From Acidobacteria bacterium CG_4_9_14_3_um_filter_49_7 (GTDB taxonomy: Bacteria > Acidobacteriota > Holophagae > Thermotomaculales > Thermotomaculaceae): DNA of 7,595 nt. The stretch is from positions 1 to 7,595 of the forward strand of contig PFTO01000188.1 of the NCBI GenBank assembly GCA_002789615.1, read 5' to 3'. The position numbers and the translations under genes are program-made. The notes beneath the pieces were generated by a model. It was not told where the DNA came from, made no database searches, and was given only the letters and a program-made list of their open reading frames with translations. Shown here in pieces: positions 1-6,600 of this stretch. The number at the start of each line of letters is the position of its first letter. Position 1 is the stretch's first letter.

Positions 1-716
1 ACCAGTGAAATCCGGTCATCGTTAAAACGATAGAGTGCTGGTTTTTCCGATAGGCCGAGAAATGAATGGGTGCCGTGGTAGTCGGGGATCCCGATCACTC
101 TTCCATGTTGCCAGAATTGGTGAAAATGGCCTACGAATATTCGGTCACTGCCTGGAAATCGTTTTCCCAACCTTCCGGCGACCTTGATCAGTTCGTCCTG
201 TCGGACTTGTTTACTTAACTCACCTTCCTGGAATATTCTAATCAACTTCCGGGCCAGTCCGGAAAATCGCTTCCATTGGAAAAGCGCACGGGCAAGACTG
301 GACTTCAACAGCCTCATCAACAGTCGATCCGAAAACAGGTGATCCATGTGGCCATGAACAAAAACGCAGTGCTCTCCTCCTGACTCAATCTCAATGGCGT
401 CCTCTGAAATTTCATCAAAACAATCAAAATAGGCCCTTTCAATATAAAAGTCCCAATTTCCTTCCACCATAATGGTTCTGCACTTTTCGGAAAGCGATTT
501 GACAGCCTCAAGGAGCGCATGCCCATTTTCATGATCAAACACTGGGATCGCTGCCCACACACGGAACACGTCGCCCAGCAGCACAATGGTTTTCGTCTGT
601 TTCGCCACTTCTTTAAGAGTGTGAAGAAATGACGTAAAGTCGGGATGGCCCGACGTCACCGGCAGATGACAGTCGGCAAAAATGACAACTCGAAATTTGG
701 GATCAGTAGAGGGCAC
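1..716 (-). CDS. Metallophosphoesterase, LpxH-like (UDP-2,3-diacylglucosamine diphosphatase family), 3' end cut off by window edge
   Basis: About 239 residues are visible; the gene runs off the left edge. All calcineurin-like metallophosphoesterase motifs are present in order: Asp15-x-His17 (ADCHLP), Gly48-Asp49 (LGDVF), Asn87 in GNWD, His121-Gly-His123, and His197-x-His199 in GHFH. These are the residues that hold two metal ions in the family. The segment GDVFRVW resembles the stretch after the GD motif in LpxH, which cleaves UDP-2,3-diacylglucosamine to lipid X in lipid A synthesis at the inner membrane. GNWD instead of GNRD, and HGH instead of HGD, leave the substrate uncertain. The start is GTG at 716: it has an AGGAAG ribosome-binding site 7 nt upstream, and the first in-frame ATG is only at residue 83, beyond the first two metal motifs. 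It overlaps the end of the CheW-like gene by 14 bp, so the two are probably co-transcribed and translationally coupled. Enzyme class is near certain; the LpxH role is moderate. Confidence 0.85.
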   Translation of the reverse strand, partial: MPSTDPKFRVVIFADCHLPVTSGHPDFTSFLHTLKEVAKQTKTIVLLGDVFRVWAAIPVFDHENGHALLEAVKSLSEKCRTIMVEGNWDFYIERAYFDCFDEISEDAIEIESGGEHCVFVHGHMDHLFSDRLLMRLLKSSLARALFQWKRFSGLARKLIRIFQEGELSKQVRQDELIKVAGRLGKRFPGSDRIFVGHFHQFWQHGRVIGIPDYHGTHSFLGLSEKPALYRFNDDRISL

Positions 717-1125
717 GGAGAATCTTCCTGTCTTTCTTCGAAAATATCCGATCGAGATCCAGAATCATAATCGGCTTTCCATCACGGGTCAGAATGCCGG
801 AAACAGGCATATCTCCGGTATCGCCGCTTTTTATTTCACTTTCATTCACTTCAATAACATTCAGAATTTCCGTCACACGGATAGCCACCAGCATGTCCTC
901 TACTGTGACCAGGAACAGGCGGCCTTCGGTAACCGCGTCAAGCCCGTATTTCCCGGCAATTCTTACCACAGATATAATGTGCTCCCTGTGCGCAAAAACC
1001 CCTTCCACATAATCCGGTCCATCCGGTACTTGTGTGATCTCCATTTCCTTCAACACATGGGAAACGCACCGGACATCCAGTGCCATCTGTGTCTTTCCCA
1101 CACGAAACAGCAAAGCATACTTCAT
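703..1125 (-). CDS. CheW-like chemotaxis scaffold protein, single domain
   Basis: The product has 140 residues, close to a bare CheW domain. CheW is a cytoplasmic adaptor that joins chemoreceptors to the histidine kinase CheA. The two-lobed beta fold is readable. The first lobe starts at residues 2-10 (KYALLFRVG) and continues through ALDVRCVSHVL and VPDGPDYVEGVF. Around residues 42-56, GVFAHREHIISVVRI replaces the usual GxxNLRGxxxPVxDL; the conserved Arg is kept as Arg47 but the Asn is lost. The second lobe ends with VSGILTRDGKPIMILDLDRIF (109-128), which matches the family's C-terminal strand pattern. No receiver or kinase domain is attached. No strong Shine-Dalgarno is visible before the ATG at 1125. 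On this strand TAAAAT (1137-1132) sits 6 nt before the ATG, which would give a nearly leaderless transcript if it were a -10. The gene is upstream of, and overlaps, the metallophosphoesterase. Gene symbol withheld because this could be an orphan or specialised CheW homologue. Confidence 0.88.
   Translation of the reverse strand: MKYALLFRVGKTQMALDVRCVSHVLKEMEITQVPDGPDYVEGVFAHREHIISVVRIAGKYGLDAVTEGRLFLVTVEDMLVAIRVTEILNVIEVNESEIKSGDTGDMPVSGILTRDGKPIMILDLDRIFSKKDRKILRALY
724..729 (-). promoter_or_regulatory. Ribosome-binding site deciding the GTG start of the metallophosphoesterase
   Basis: Read on the minus strand, AGGAAG lies inside the 3' end of the CheW-like gene and is followed by 7 nt and then GTG at 716-714. 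No ATG is available in that frame for the next 80 codons, so this site supports the GTG start. Confidence 0.6.
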
Positions 1126-1164
1126 GATACCATTTTACCGGAAACTTCCAGCGAAGGGAAAGAG

Positions 1165-1194
1165 AAGTTCAAGTTTAAGCTTAAGTTTAAGTAA
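1165..1194. repeat. Degenerate hexanucleotide tandem repeat, consensus AAGTTT
   Basis: The consecutive units are AAGTTC, AAGTTT, AAGCTT, AAGTTT and a partial AAGTAA-like unit, all on the plus strand. The central AAGCTT unit creates the 10-bp palindrome TTAAGCTTAA at 1175-1184. The repeat lies between the divergent cheW-like and SAM hydrolase genes, 40 bp upstream of the cheW-like ATG. Its role is unknown. It could be a slippage-prone microsatellite, a set of regulator half-sites phased at 6 bp, or the remains of an intergenic repeat family. Confidence 0.75.
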
Positions 1195-1195
1195 A

Positions 1196-1211
1196 GGCAG
1201 GGAATCGGCCA
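1196..1211 (-). promoter_or_regulatory. Possible sigma-54 (-24/-12) promoter for the cheW-like operon, weak
   Basis: Read on the minus strand the sequence is TGGCCGATTCCCTGCC. It keeps the TGGC block and the TGC block at the spacing of the sigma-54 consensus TGGCACG-N4-TTGCW, but several intervening consensus bases do not match. A start site would fall near 1186, inside the hexamer repeat, leaving a leader of about 60 nt to the ATG at 1125. Some chemotaxis and motility genes use sigma-54, which makes the position plausible. A chance match is quite possible. Confidence 0.2.
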
Positions 1212-1280
1212 TTCTCTTCTCTTACCCTTTCCAACTCTCACGCTCACCCCCACGCACAACGCCCACTCCAACTCTTCCAC
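1211..1280 (+). other. C/T/A-rich, nearly G-free tract (polypyrimidine-biased)
   Basis: Only three G residues (1242, 1254, 1261) occur in 70 nt on the plus strand, each in an ACGC context within loosely repeated CACGCTCAC / CACGCACAA / ACGCCCACTC units. The neighbouring genes show no such bias. C-rich, G-poor RNA is the known signature of Rho-utilisation sites; on the other strand the same tract is G-rich. The best promoter candidate for the downstream gene lies after this tract, so it would enter that mRNA only if a second promoter lies further upstream. The function is not established. Confidence 0.5.
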
Positions 1281-1285
1281 GTTCA

Positions 1286-1294
1286 TGTTACAAT
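1286..1294 (+). promoter_or_regulatory. Candidate extended -10 promoter for the SAM hydrolase-PBP-dnaE operon
   Basis: TGTTACAAT reads as an extended -10 (TG-N-TACAAT), with the hexamer at 1289-1294. Transcription would begin near 1301, giving a leader of about 20 nt that contains the ribosome-binding site. No good -35 hexamer is seen at the expected distance, which is tolerable for an extended -10. This is the best sigma-70-type candidate in the intergenic region, but it is not proven. Confidence 0.4.
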
Positions 1295-1309
1295 GGCTGT
1301 GGAACGCTA

Positions 1310-1315
1310 AGGAGA
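1310..1315 (+). promoter_or_regulatory. Ribosome-binding site that sets the SAM hydrolase start
   Basis: AGGAGA is followed by 6 nt (ATCGCT) and ATG at 1322. This selects 1322 over the longer in-frame reading that opens at 1034, whose extra 96 codons run antisense through the cheW-like gene and the intergenic region. Confidence 0.8.
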
Positions 1316-1321
1316 ATCGCT

Positions 1322-2065
1322 ATGATCTCATTACTGACGGATTTTGGGATAAAAGATACATATGTTGCAGAATTGAAGCTGGTTCTTCTCTCCCACGGGA
1401 TTGAACAAGTTCTGGATATCAGCCACCATGTGGAAGCTGGAAATCCCCGGCACGGACAGTTCCTGCTTCAATCTGTATACCAGCGTTTCCCGGCAGGAAC
1501 TGTTTTCCTTGCCGTGGTGGACCCGGGTGTTGGAACCAAACGGGCCCCGGTGGCGGTGCACTTGGACCATCACTGGTTTGTGGGGCCGGATAACGGCCTT
1601 TTTTCGTTTGCCTGTAAGGGGAAGACCTTTCATATTGATACTGACGATCCACTGTTTTCCCCCCAATGCAGCAATACTTTTCATGGGAGGGACATTTTCG
1701 CACCAGCTGCAGCAGGGATTCACAACAACGTAAACCGCTTCCTGAAAAAAACGGTCGGACTTTCAGTGGTAAGGCCTATTTCGTTTGTGGAAGAAATCAC
1801 AGCGCTTTCTAATGGAGAAATCCTCCACATAGACGGGTTCGGAAACCTGGTCACTTCTGTTCGAAACCAACTGCTGGGCCGGGTAACTCTGGAACTGGAC
1901 GGAAAGATAATTGTCCAGAGCCATTCTACCTTTGCTGAGGGTGGGGATGGGCTATTTATGGTACCAGGGAGCAAGGGACTGATTGAAATTGTCGCCCGGG
2001 AAAGGCGGGCATCTGATATCCTGAGAACAGAAATTGGAACTGGTATAGAGGTGAGAATAAAATGA
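1322..2065 (+). CDS. S-adenosyl-L-methionine hydrolase (SAM hydroxide adenosyltransferase, DUF62 family)
   Basis: This 247-residue protein is full length for the family, whose studied members hydrolyse SAM to adenosine and methionine in the cytoplasm. It begins with the family hallmark LLTDFGIKDTYV (residues 4-15). VVDPGVGTKR (65-74), GPDNGLFSF (88-96) and the FHGRDIFAPAAA block (120-131) follow. The C-terminal barrel carries IDGFGNLVTSV (170-180) and GLIEIVARERRASDIL. The Asp-Arg-His triad described for archaeal and bacterial members is represented by Asp67, Arg74 and His121. Start chosen at the ATG with a good AGGAGA site and with the motif at the very N-terminus. The stop overlaps the next start (ATGA), so it is the first gene of a three-gene operon with a penicillin-binding protein and dnaE. 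Its physiological role is debated for the family; SAM turnover or detoxification is inferred. Confidence 0.93.
   Translation: MISLLTDFGIKDTYVAELKLVLLSHGIEQVLDISHHVEAGNPRHGQFLLQSVYQRFPAGTVFLAVVDPGVGTKRAPVAVHLDHHWFVGPDNGLFSFACKGKTFHIDTDDPLFSPQCSNTFHGRDIFAPAAAGIHNNVNRFLKKTVGLSVVRPISFVEEITALSNGEILHIDGFGNLVTSVRNQLLGRVTLELDGKIIVQSHSTFAEGGDGLFMVPGSKGLIEIVARERRASDILRTEIGTGIEVRIK
2048..2055 (+). promoter_or_regulatory. Ribosome-binding site for the penicillin-binding protein, inside the SAM hydrolase gene
   Basis: GAGGTGAG is a strong match to the anti-Shine-Dalgarno. The GAGGTGA core ends 7 nt before the ATG at 2062. It lies in the last codons of the SAM hydrolase, whose TGA overlaps the ATG, the classic arrangement for translational coupling. 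Confidence 0.8.
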
Positions 2066-3633
2066 GAAATTTTTCAGTGAAGCGGCGAAATCGGGTCTCC
2101 GGATGGTTGAAGGGGTTGATGATTATCGGAATTGCCTGGTCACTGGTAGGGGCCGGCATGTACTACCGGGCCGGAGCTACACTGAAAAGCAGGACCAGTA
2201 CGCCGGAGGCCATGCTGAGCCACATTCGCCAAGCGCGATACGCCGGATTTTTCCCCCTGAAACACCGGTTGGATGAAATGGAAAATGTCGCAGTAATTCT
2301 TGCCGGCAAAAAGGCGATTATTTCTGACTCCGCTCATCTTACCCACGGTACATATCAGGCTCTTCTCAATAATTTGCTGGCGGCACATCGGCTTGATACT
2401 TTCTCCACCCTGATGGACTACCTGAACCACCGGAGACTATCTCTGCCCCGGTTCCAGGCGATGTATGACTTTGATCATGGTAATTTCTCAAAAGCGGCCC
2501 CATTTCTGAAAGATGATCCGGATTTCAAGGGTTATTTTGCGACCAGATCCGTACCGGTTGTCGAAGGAATTCTGGATGTTGATATGGAATTGGGAAAATT
2601 CAGAGCTAAATTGCCAGGCACTTCCTTCCTGGAAAAAGCGGTTCCCCTCCATCGACATTTTCTTGCCATTTATGGGAGTTCTCTGGATCCTGATATCCAG
2701 AAAATTCTGTATCAGTCCATGGGGAAATGGAACGGGGCATTCCTTGTCTCGGAGAATTCCCACCTTATCGGACTCTGCGCAAAGAATATGAATCCTTTTC
2801 AGGATGTTTTTGAGGCCGGTTCCGTAATCAAAGTGGTCACTATGGCGGCGGCCATAAAGGAAGGTGCGACAGTTGATTTTCCTTACAATTGCAAAGGTCC
2901 GATCCGGATCGGCGGGCATATTTTCTACGATTGGAAAAAGCATGGAAAGCTCAAAAGCATGGCAAACAGCCTCGCTTCTTCCTGCAATCTGGTTTTTGCG
3001 GAAACCGCTCTGAAACTGGGTCCGGAAGTGGAAGGACGCTGGCTGGATCGTTTCGGTATCAATAACCGTTCATTCTCCCTCGGGGAGTTATCAGCCAGGC
3101 TGGGTGAGCAACGGACTCCACTGGAGGAAGGAGACTATGCGCTGGCCCGGGGGGCCATCGGACTGGATACAGCATATATCACACCTTACTGGCTGGTTCG
3201 CACAGCTGCCTCACTGGCATCGGATGGACGGAATGTTCTGCCTACACCCTTTACTAACGAGACTGTCCCGGGAAATGGAACCCTGTCCCTGCCATCCCAT
3301 TCAAAAGCAGAATTCCTGTTTCCAGAAGAAGCGCTTCCTTCCATCGAAGAAGGAATGCTGAAGGCGGTCAACTGGGAAGAGGGCACCGGAAAGCGGGCAG
3401 CCGTTGCGGGAATCAAACTGATGTTAAAAACCGGCACAGCGGGCAAATCCCCCTACAATTCGGTGCTGATGGGTACCTTTGAAGTGAACGGACACCGATA
3501 CGCTTTCGGCCTGTTTCTGGAAAAGGCCGGTCGGGCAGAATACAATGGCACTGCCGTCTTGAGACCAGCACTGGAGAAACTGAGACTCCGGCTGATGATG
3601 CTGCAGAAACCTGAAGAGGTGAGTCATCCATGA
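2062..3633 (+). CDS. Membrane-anchored penicillin-binding protein with transpeptidase domain and an unassigned N-terminal half
   Basis: The product has 523 residues. A basic N-terminus (Lys7, Arg8, Arg9, Arg11, Lys17) precedes one hydrophobic segment at about 18-36, predicting a single-pass inner-membrane anchor with the rest in the periplasm. The C-terminal half, from about 220, is a penicillin-binding transpeptidase domain that would cross-link peptidoglycan peptides. Its three active-site motifs are intact: SxxK as Ser254-Val-Ile-Lys257 (in FEAGSVIKVVT), SxN as Ser307-Cys-Asn309, and Lys456-Thr-Gly458 in LKTGTAG. Spacings of 53 and 149 residues fit class B enzymes. ALARGAIGLDTAYITPYWL (360-378) corresponds to the family's conserved IGQG...TP segment, though the GQG is changed. 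Residues 40-215 show no recognisable class B dimerisation region such as the usual start near the membrane with an R-G-x-I-x-D-R-x-G motif, and no glycosyltransferase. ATGA overlaps join it to both neighbours. Specific role (division, elongation or other) cannot be told. Confidence 0.88.
   Translation: MRNFSVKRRNRVSGWLKGLMIIGIAWSLVGAGMYYRAGATLKSRTSTPEAMLSHIRQARYAGFFPLKHRLDEMENVAVILAGKKAIISDSAHLTHGTYQALLNNLLAAHRLDTFSTLMDYLNHRRLSLPRFQAMYDFDHGNFSKAAPFLKDDPDFKGYFATRSVPVVEGILDVDMELGKFRAKLPGTSFLEKAVPLHRHFLAIYGSSLDPDIQKILYQSMGKWNGAFLVSENSHLIGLCAKNMNPFQDVFEAGSVIKVVTMAAAIKEGATVDFPYNCKGPIRIGGHIFYDWKKHGKLKSMANSLASSCNLVFAETALKLGPEVEGRWLDRFGINNRSFSLGELSARLGEQRTPLEEGDYALARGAIGLDTAYITPYWLVRTAASLASDGRNVLPTPFTNETVPGNGTLSLPSHSKAEFLFPEEALPSIEEGMLKAVNWEEGTGKRAAVAGIKLMLKTGTAGKSPYNSVLMGTFEVNGHRYAFGLFLEKAGRAEYNGTAVLRPALEKLRLRLMMLQKPEEVSHP
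3616..3623 (+). promoter_or_regulatory. Ribosome-binding site for dnaE, inside the penicillin-binding protein gene
   Basis: The same GAGGTGAG octamer occurs as before the preceding gene. Again the GAGGTGA core lies 7 nt before an ATG, at 3630, that overlaps the upstream TGA. This supports coupled translation of dnaE from the operon message. Confidence 0.8.
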
Positions 3634-6600
3634 CTTTTGTGCATCTCCACAACCACACTGAGTACAGTCTGCTGGATGGACTGACCAATGTAAAAGAAAT
3701 GATCCAGCGGGCAAAGGAACTGGGAATGCCCGCCATTGCTATCACCGACCACGGCACCATGTTCGGTATCGCTGAGTTTTATCTCGAGGCCAGGAAAGCG
3801 GGAATAAAACCCATTCTGGGGTGTGAGGTATATGTGGCTCAGGGGAGCCGTCTTGAAAAACAGAAAGGTGCCCGGATGAACCACCTGGTTCTCCTGGCTC
3901 GAAATAATGCGGGTTATCAGAATCTTTGCAAGCTGGTTTCCGAAGGCTTTCTCAGTGGATTTTACTATAAACCCAGAATTGACCTTGAATTGCTGGAAAA
4001 GCACAGTGAAGGACTTATCGGCCTCACGGCTTGCCTCAAGGGAGAGATTCCTGAGCTGATTTTGAACGATTGTTACGAAGATGCAAAGAAGGCTGCCCTT
4101 CGTTTCCAGAAAATCTTCGGCAAGGGTCACTTTTATCTGGAAATGCAGGACCATGATATCCCCGCAGAAAAGAAATTGCTTCCTGAGATCGTAAAACTGG
4201 CAAGGGAAGTAGACATCCCCCTTGTTGCCACCAACGACATGCATTATCTGAAACGAGAGGACAGCGAGGTGCACGACATACTCCTCTGCCTCCAGACCAA
4301 TCACCTTCTCAGCGATGAGAATCGAATGAAATATGCCCCCTATAAGTTCTACCTGAAATCCAGGGAAGAAATGGAGGCGCTGTTTTCCTACTGTCCGGAA
4401 GCCCTGGACAACACATTGAAAATTGCGGAAATGTGTGATGTGGAATTGCCAAGTAAAATGATGCTGCCGGAGTTTAAGCCACCCGATGGGCAGGCACTGG
4501 ATGACTACCTGGAGCAGTTGGCAAAAGAGGGTCTGGAGAAACTGAAAGAAGCGGGGAAACTGGACAATACCATTCCGATGGAACAGTATACCGAGCGGCT
4601 TCAGACCGAACTGGATGTCCTGAAAATGAAGGGATTTGCCGGCTACTTTCTTATTACCTGGGATTTCATCCGGTTTGCTAAAGAACACGACATTCCGGTG
4701 GGACCTGGCAGAGGGTCCGCTGCGGGTTCGTTGACTGCGTATTGCATGGGCATCACCGACGTGGATCCATTGCGCTACAAGCTTCTATTTGAGCGTTTCC
4801 TCAATCCGGAACGAACATCCATGCCCGATATCGACATTGATTTCTGCAAGAACCGCCGGGAAGAAGTAATCAATTACGTGAAAGAAAAATATGGTGAAGA
4901 GCGGGTGGCACAGATTGTTACATTCAACCGGATGAAAGCCAAACTGGCAATCAAAGATGTGGCCCGGGTGATGGGGTATCCCGCTGCAGAAGCCAACCGG
5001 GTCACCACAAAACTGTATCCGCCGGGATTAAATGTTCCCCTGAAACAGGCATTGGAAGACAGCGATGAACTACGGGCTTTCCGGGATGAAAATGACCTCA
5101 ATCGCCAGCTGTTTGACTATGTGGCACGGATTGAAAACACGGCCCGCCACGCCGGCGTCCACGCGGCAGGTGTTATTATTACGCCCCGCCCCATTACTGA
5201 ACTGGCACCGGTTTTTGTGGACCCAACTTCCAAATCCCCGGTACCGGTGGTTCAATATGATAAGAATCTGGCTGAGGGTATCGGTCTTCTGAAAATGGAT
5301 TTTCTTGGCCTGAAAACCCTCTCTGTAATCGACATTGCAATGGAGCTGATCACCAGCCGGCATAAAGTTACCCGTTCGGAAATGCGTGAAGCGTTTACAA
5401 AAGTGAATGACAATAAAGTCTTTGAACTTTTTCAGAACAGTGACACACAGGGAATCTTTCAGTTTGAAAGCTCGGGAATGCGGGGTCTGTTGAAGAGCCT
5501 TCATCCGAACAAGATTGAGGACCTGATTGCCTGCAACGCCATGTATAGACCGGGCCCCATCGGCAGCGGAATGCTGGACGGCTATATTCGCAGGCGAAAC
5601 AAGCAGGAAGATGTCACATATTCACTGCCGGAACTGAAGCCCATCCTGGAAGAAACACATGGAATTATCCTCTACCAGGAACAGGTGATGCTCATCGCGG
5701 TGGAGGTGGCCGGTTATTCCCTGGCCCAGGCCGACATTCTGCGAAAGGCTATGGGGAAAAAGAAAAAGAAGGTGATGGAAGAACAGAAAAAGATCTTCCT
5801 GAAAGGAGCAGAGGAAAGGAACGTGGATCCAAAAAAGGCAGAGGAGTTGATGGACACCATGGCTCAGTTTGCAGAATATGGTTTCAACAAGTCCCATTCA
5901 GCTGCTTATGCGCTTCTTGCCTACCAGACGGCCTGGTTGAAAGCTTACTACCCGGTGGAATTCGCCACAGCAGTGCTCCGGATGGAACAGGCCAGCAGCA
6001 CCAAAGTGGGAGACATCCTCAAATTCAAGCCCATGCTGGAGCACATGGAAATCGCCCTGCTGCCACCGGACATCAATCAAAGCGAGAACAGTTTTACCAT
6101 TGTTGAGAATGAAATTCTCTTCGGTCTCGGTGCCGTCAAAGGCGTGGGCAGCAGTGCCATTGATGTGATAATTGAAGAACGAAATACGAACGGTTCATTT
6201 AAGAGTTTTGACGATTTTCTATCCCGAATGGACACACGAAAGGCCAATAAAAAAGTAATGGAATCCCTGATCATGGCTGGAGCCTTTGACTGCCTCGGAG
6301 AAAAGCGTAAGCATCTTTCAGAAACACTGGAAGTTTCCATGCGATTTGCCTCAAAGAAAAACGAAGAGAGACGGATGGGACAGCGCTCCTTGTTCGACAC
6401 ACTGCCTGAACCGGAAAGTGCCCAGACCAAACCAGCCACAGAGCATGAAGAATGGGATAAGATGGAACTGTTGGAAAAGGAAATGGATGTCCTGGGATTC
6501 TATGCCTCCGGCCATCCACTGGACGAAGTGGCTGGGGAATTGCGACGCTTCTCCACCCTTTCCGCCGCAGACATTCACGCAATGATGGATGATCTGGAAG

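Noticed and set aside
317..586. Minus-strand ATG open frame of 89 codons inside the metallophosphoesterase
   Set aside because: It is out of frame with the calcineurin-like motifs, which read through without a stop from 716 to the window edge.
682..1194. Plus-strand open frame of 170 codons opposite the cheW-like gene
   Set aside because: It has no family-like features and ends in a translated hexamer repeat. The minus-strand CheW domain explains the region.
1034..1321. Upstream in-frame extension of the SAM hydrolase by 96 codons
   Set aside because: It runs antisense to the cheW-like gene and through the repeat and G-poor tract, translating to low-complexity sequence. The family N-terminus and the AGGAGA site fix the start at 1322.
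3624..4688. Long minus-strand open frame (354 codons) opposite the first third of dnaE
   Set aside because: Composition is that of mirrored codons, and no domain is recognisable. The plus-strand PHP and polymerase motifs are continuous through it.
5238..5247. 10-bp palindrome CCGGTACCGG inside dnaE
   Set aside because: It is a single short palindrome in coding sequence encoding ordinary residues, with no neighbours or second copy seen.
5752..5800. A-rich GGGAAAAAGAAAAAGAAG run in dnaE as a possible programmed frameshift site
   Set aside because: It encodes the conserved MGKKKKK element of DnaE. The frame continues undisturbed to the C-terminal motifs, and no stimulatory hairpin stood out.
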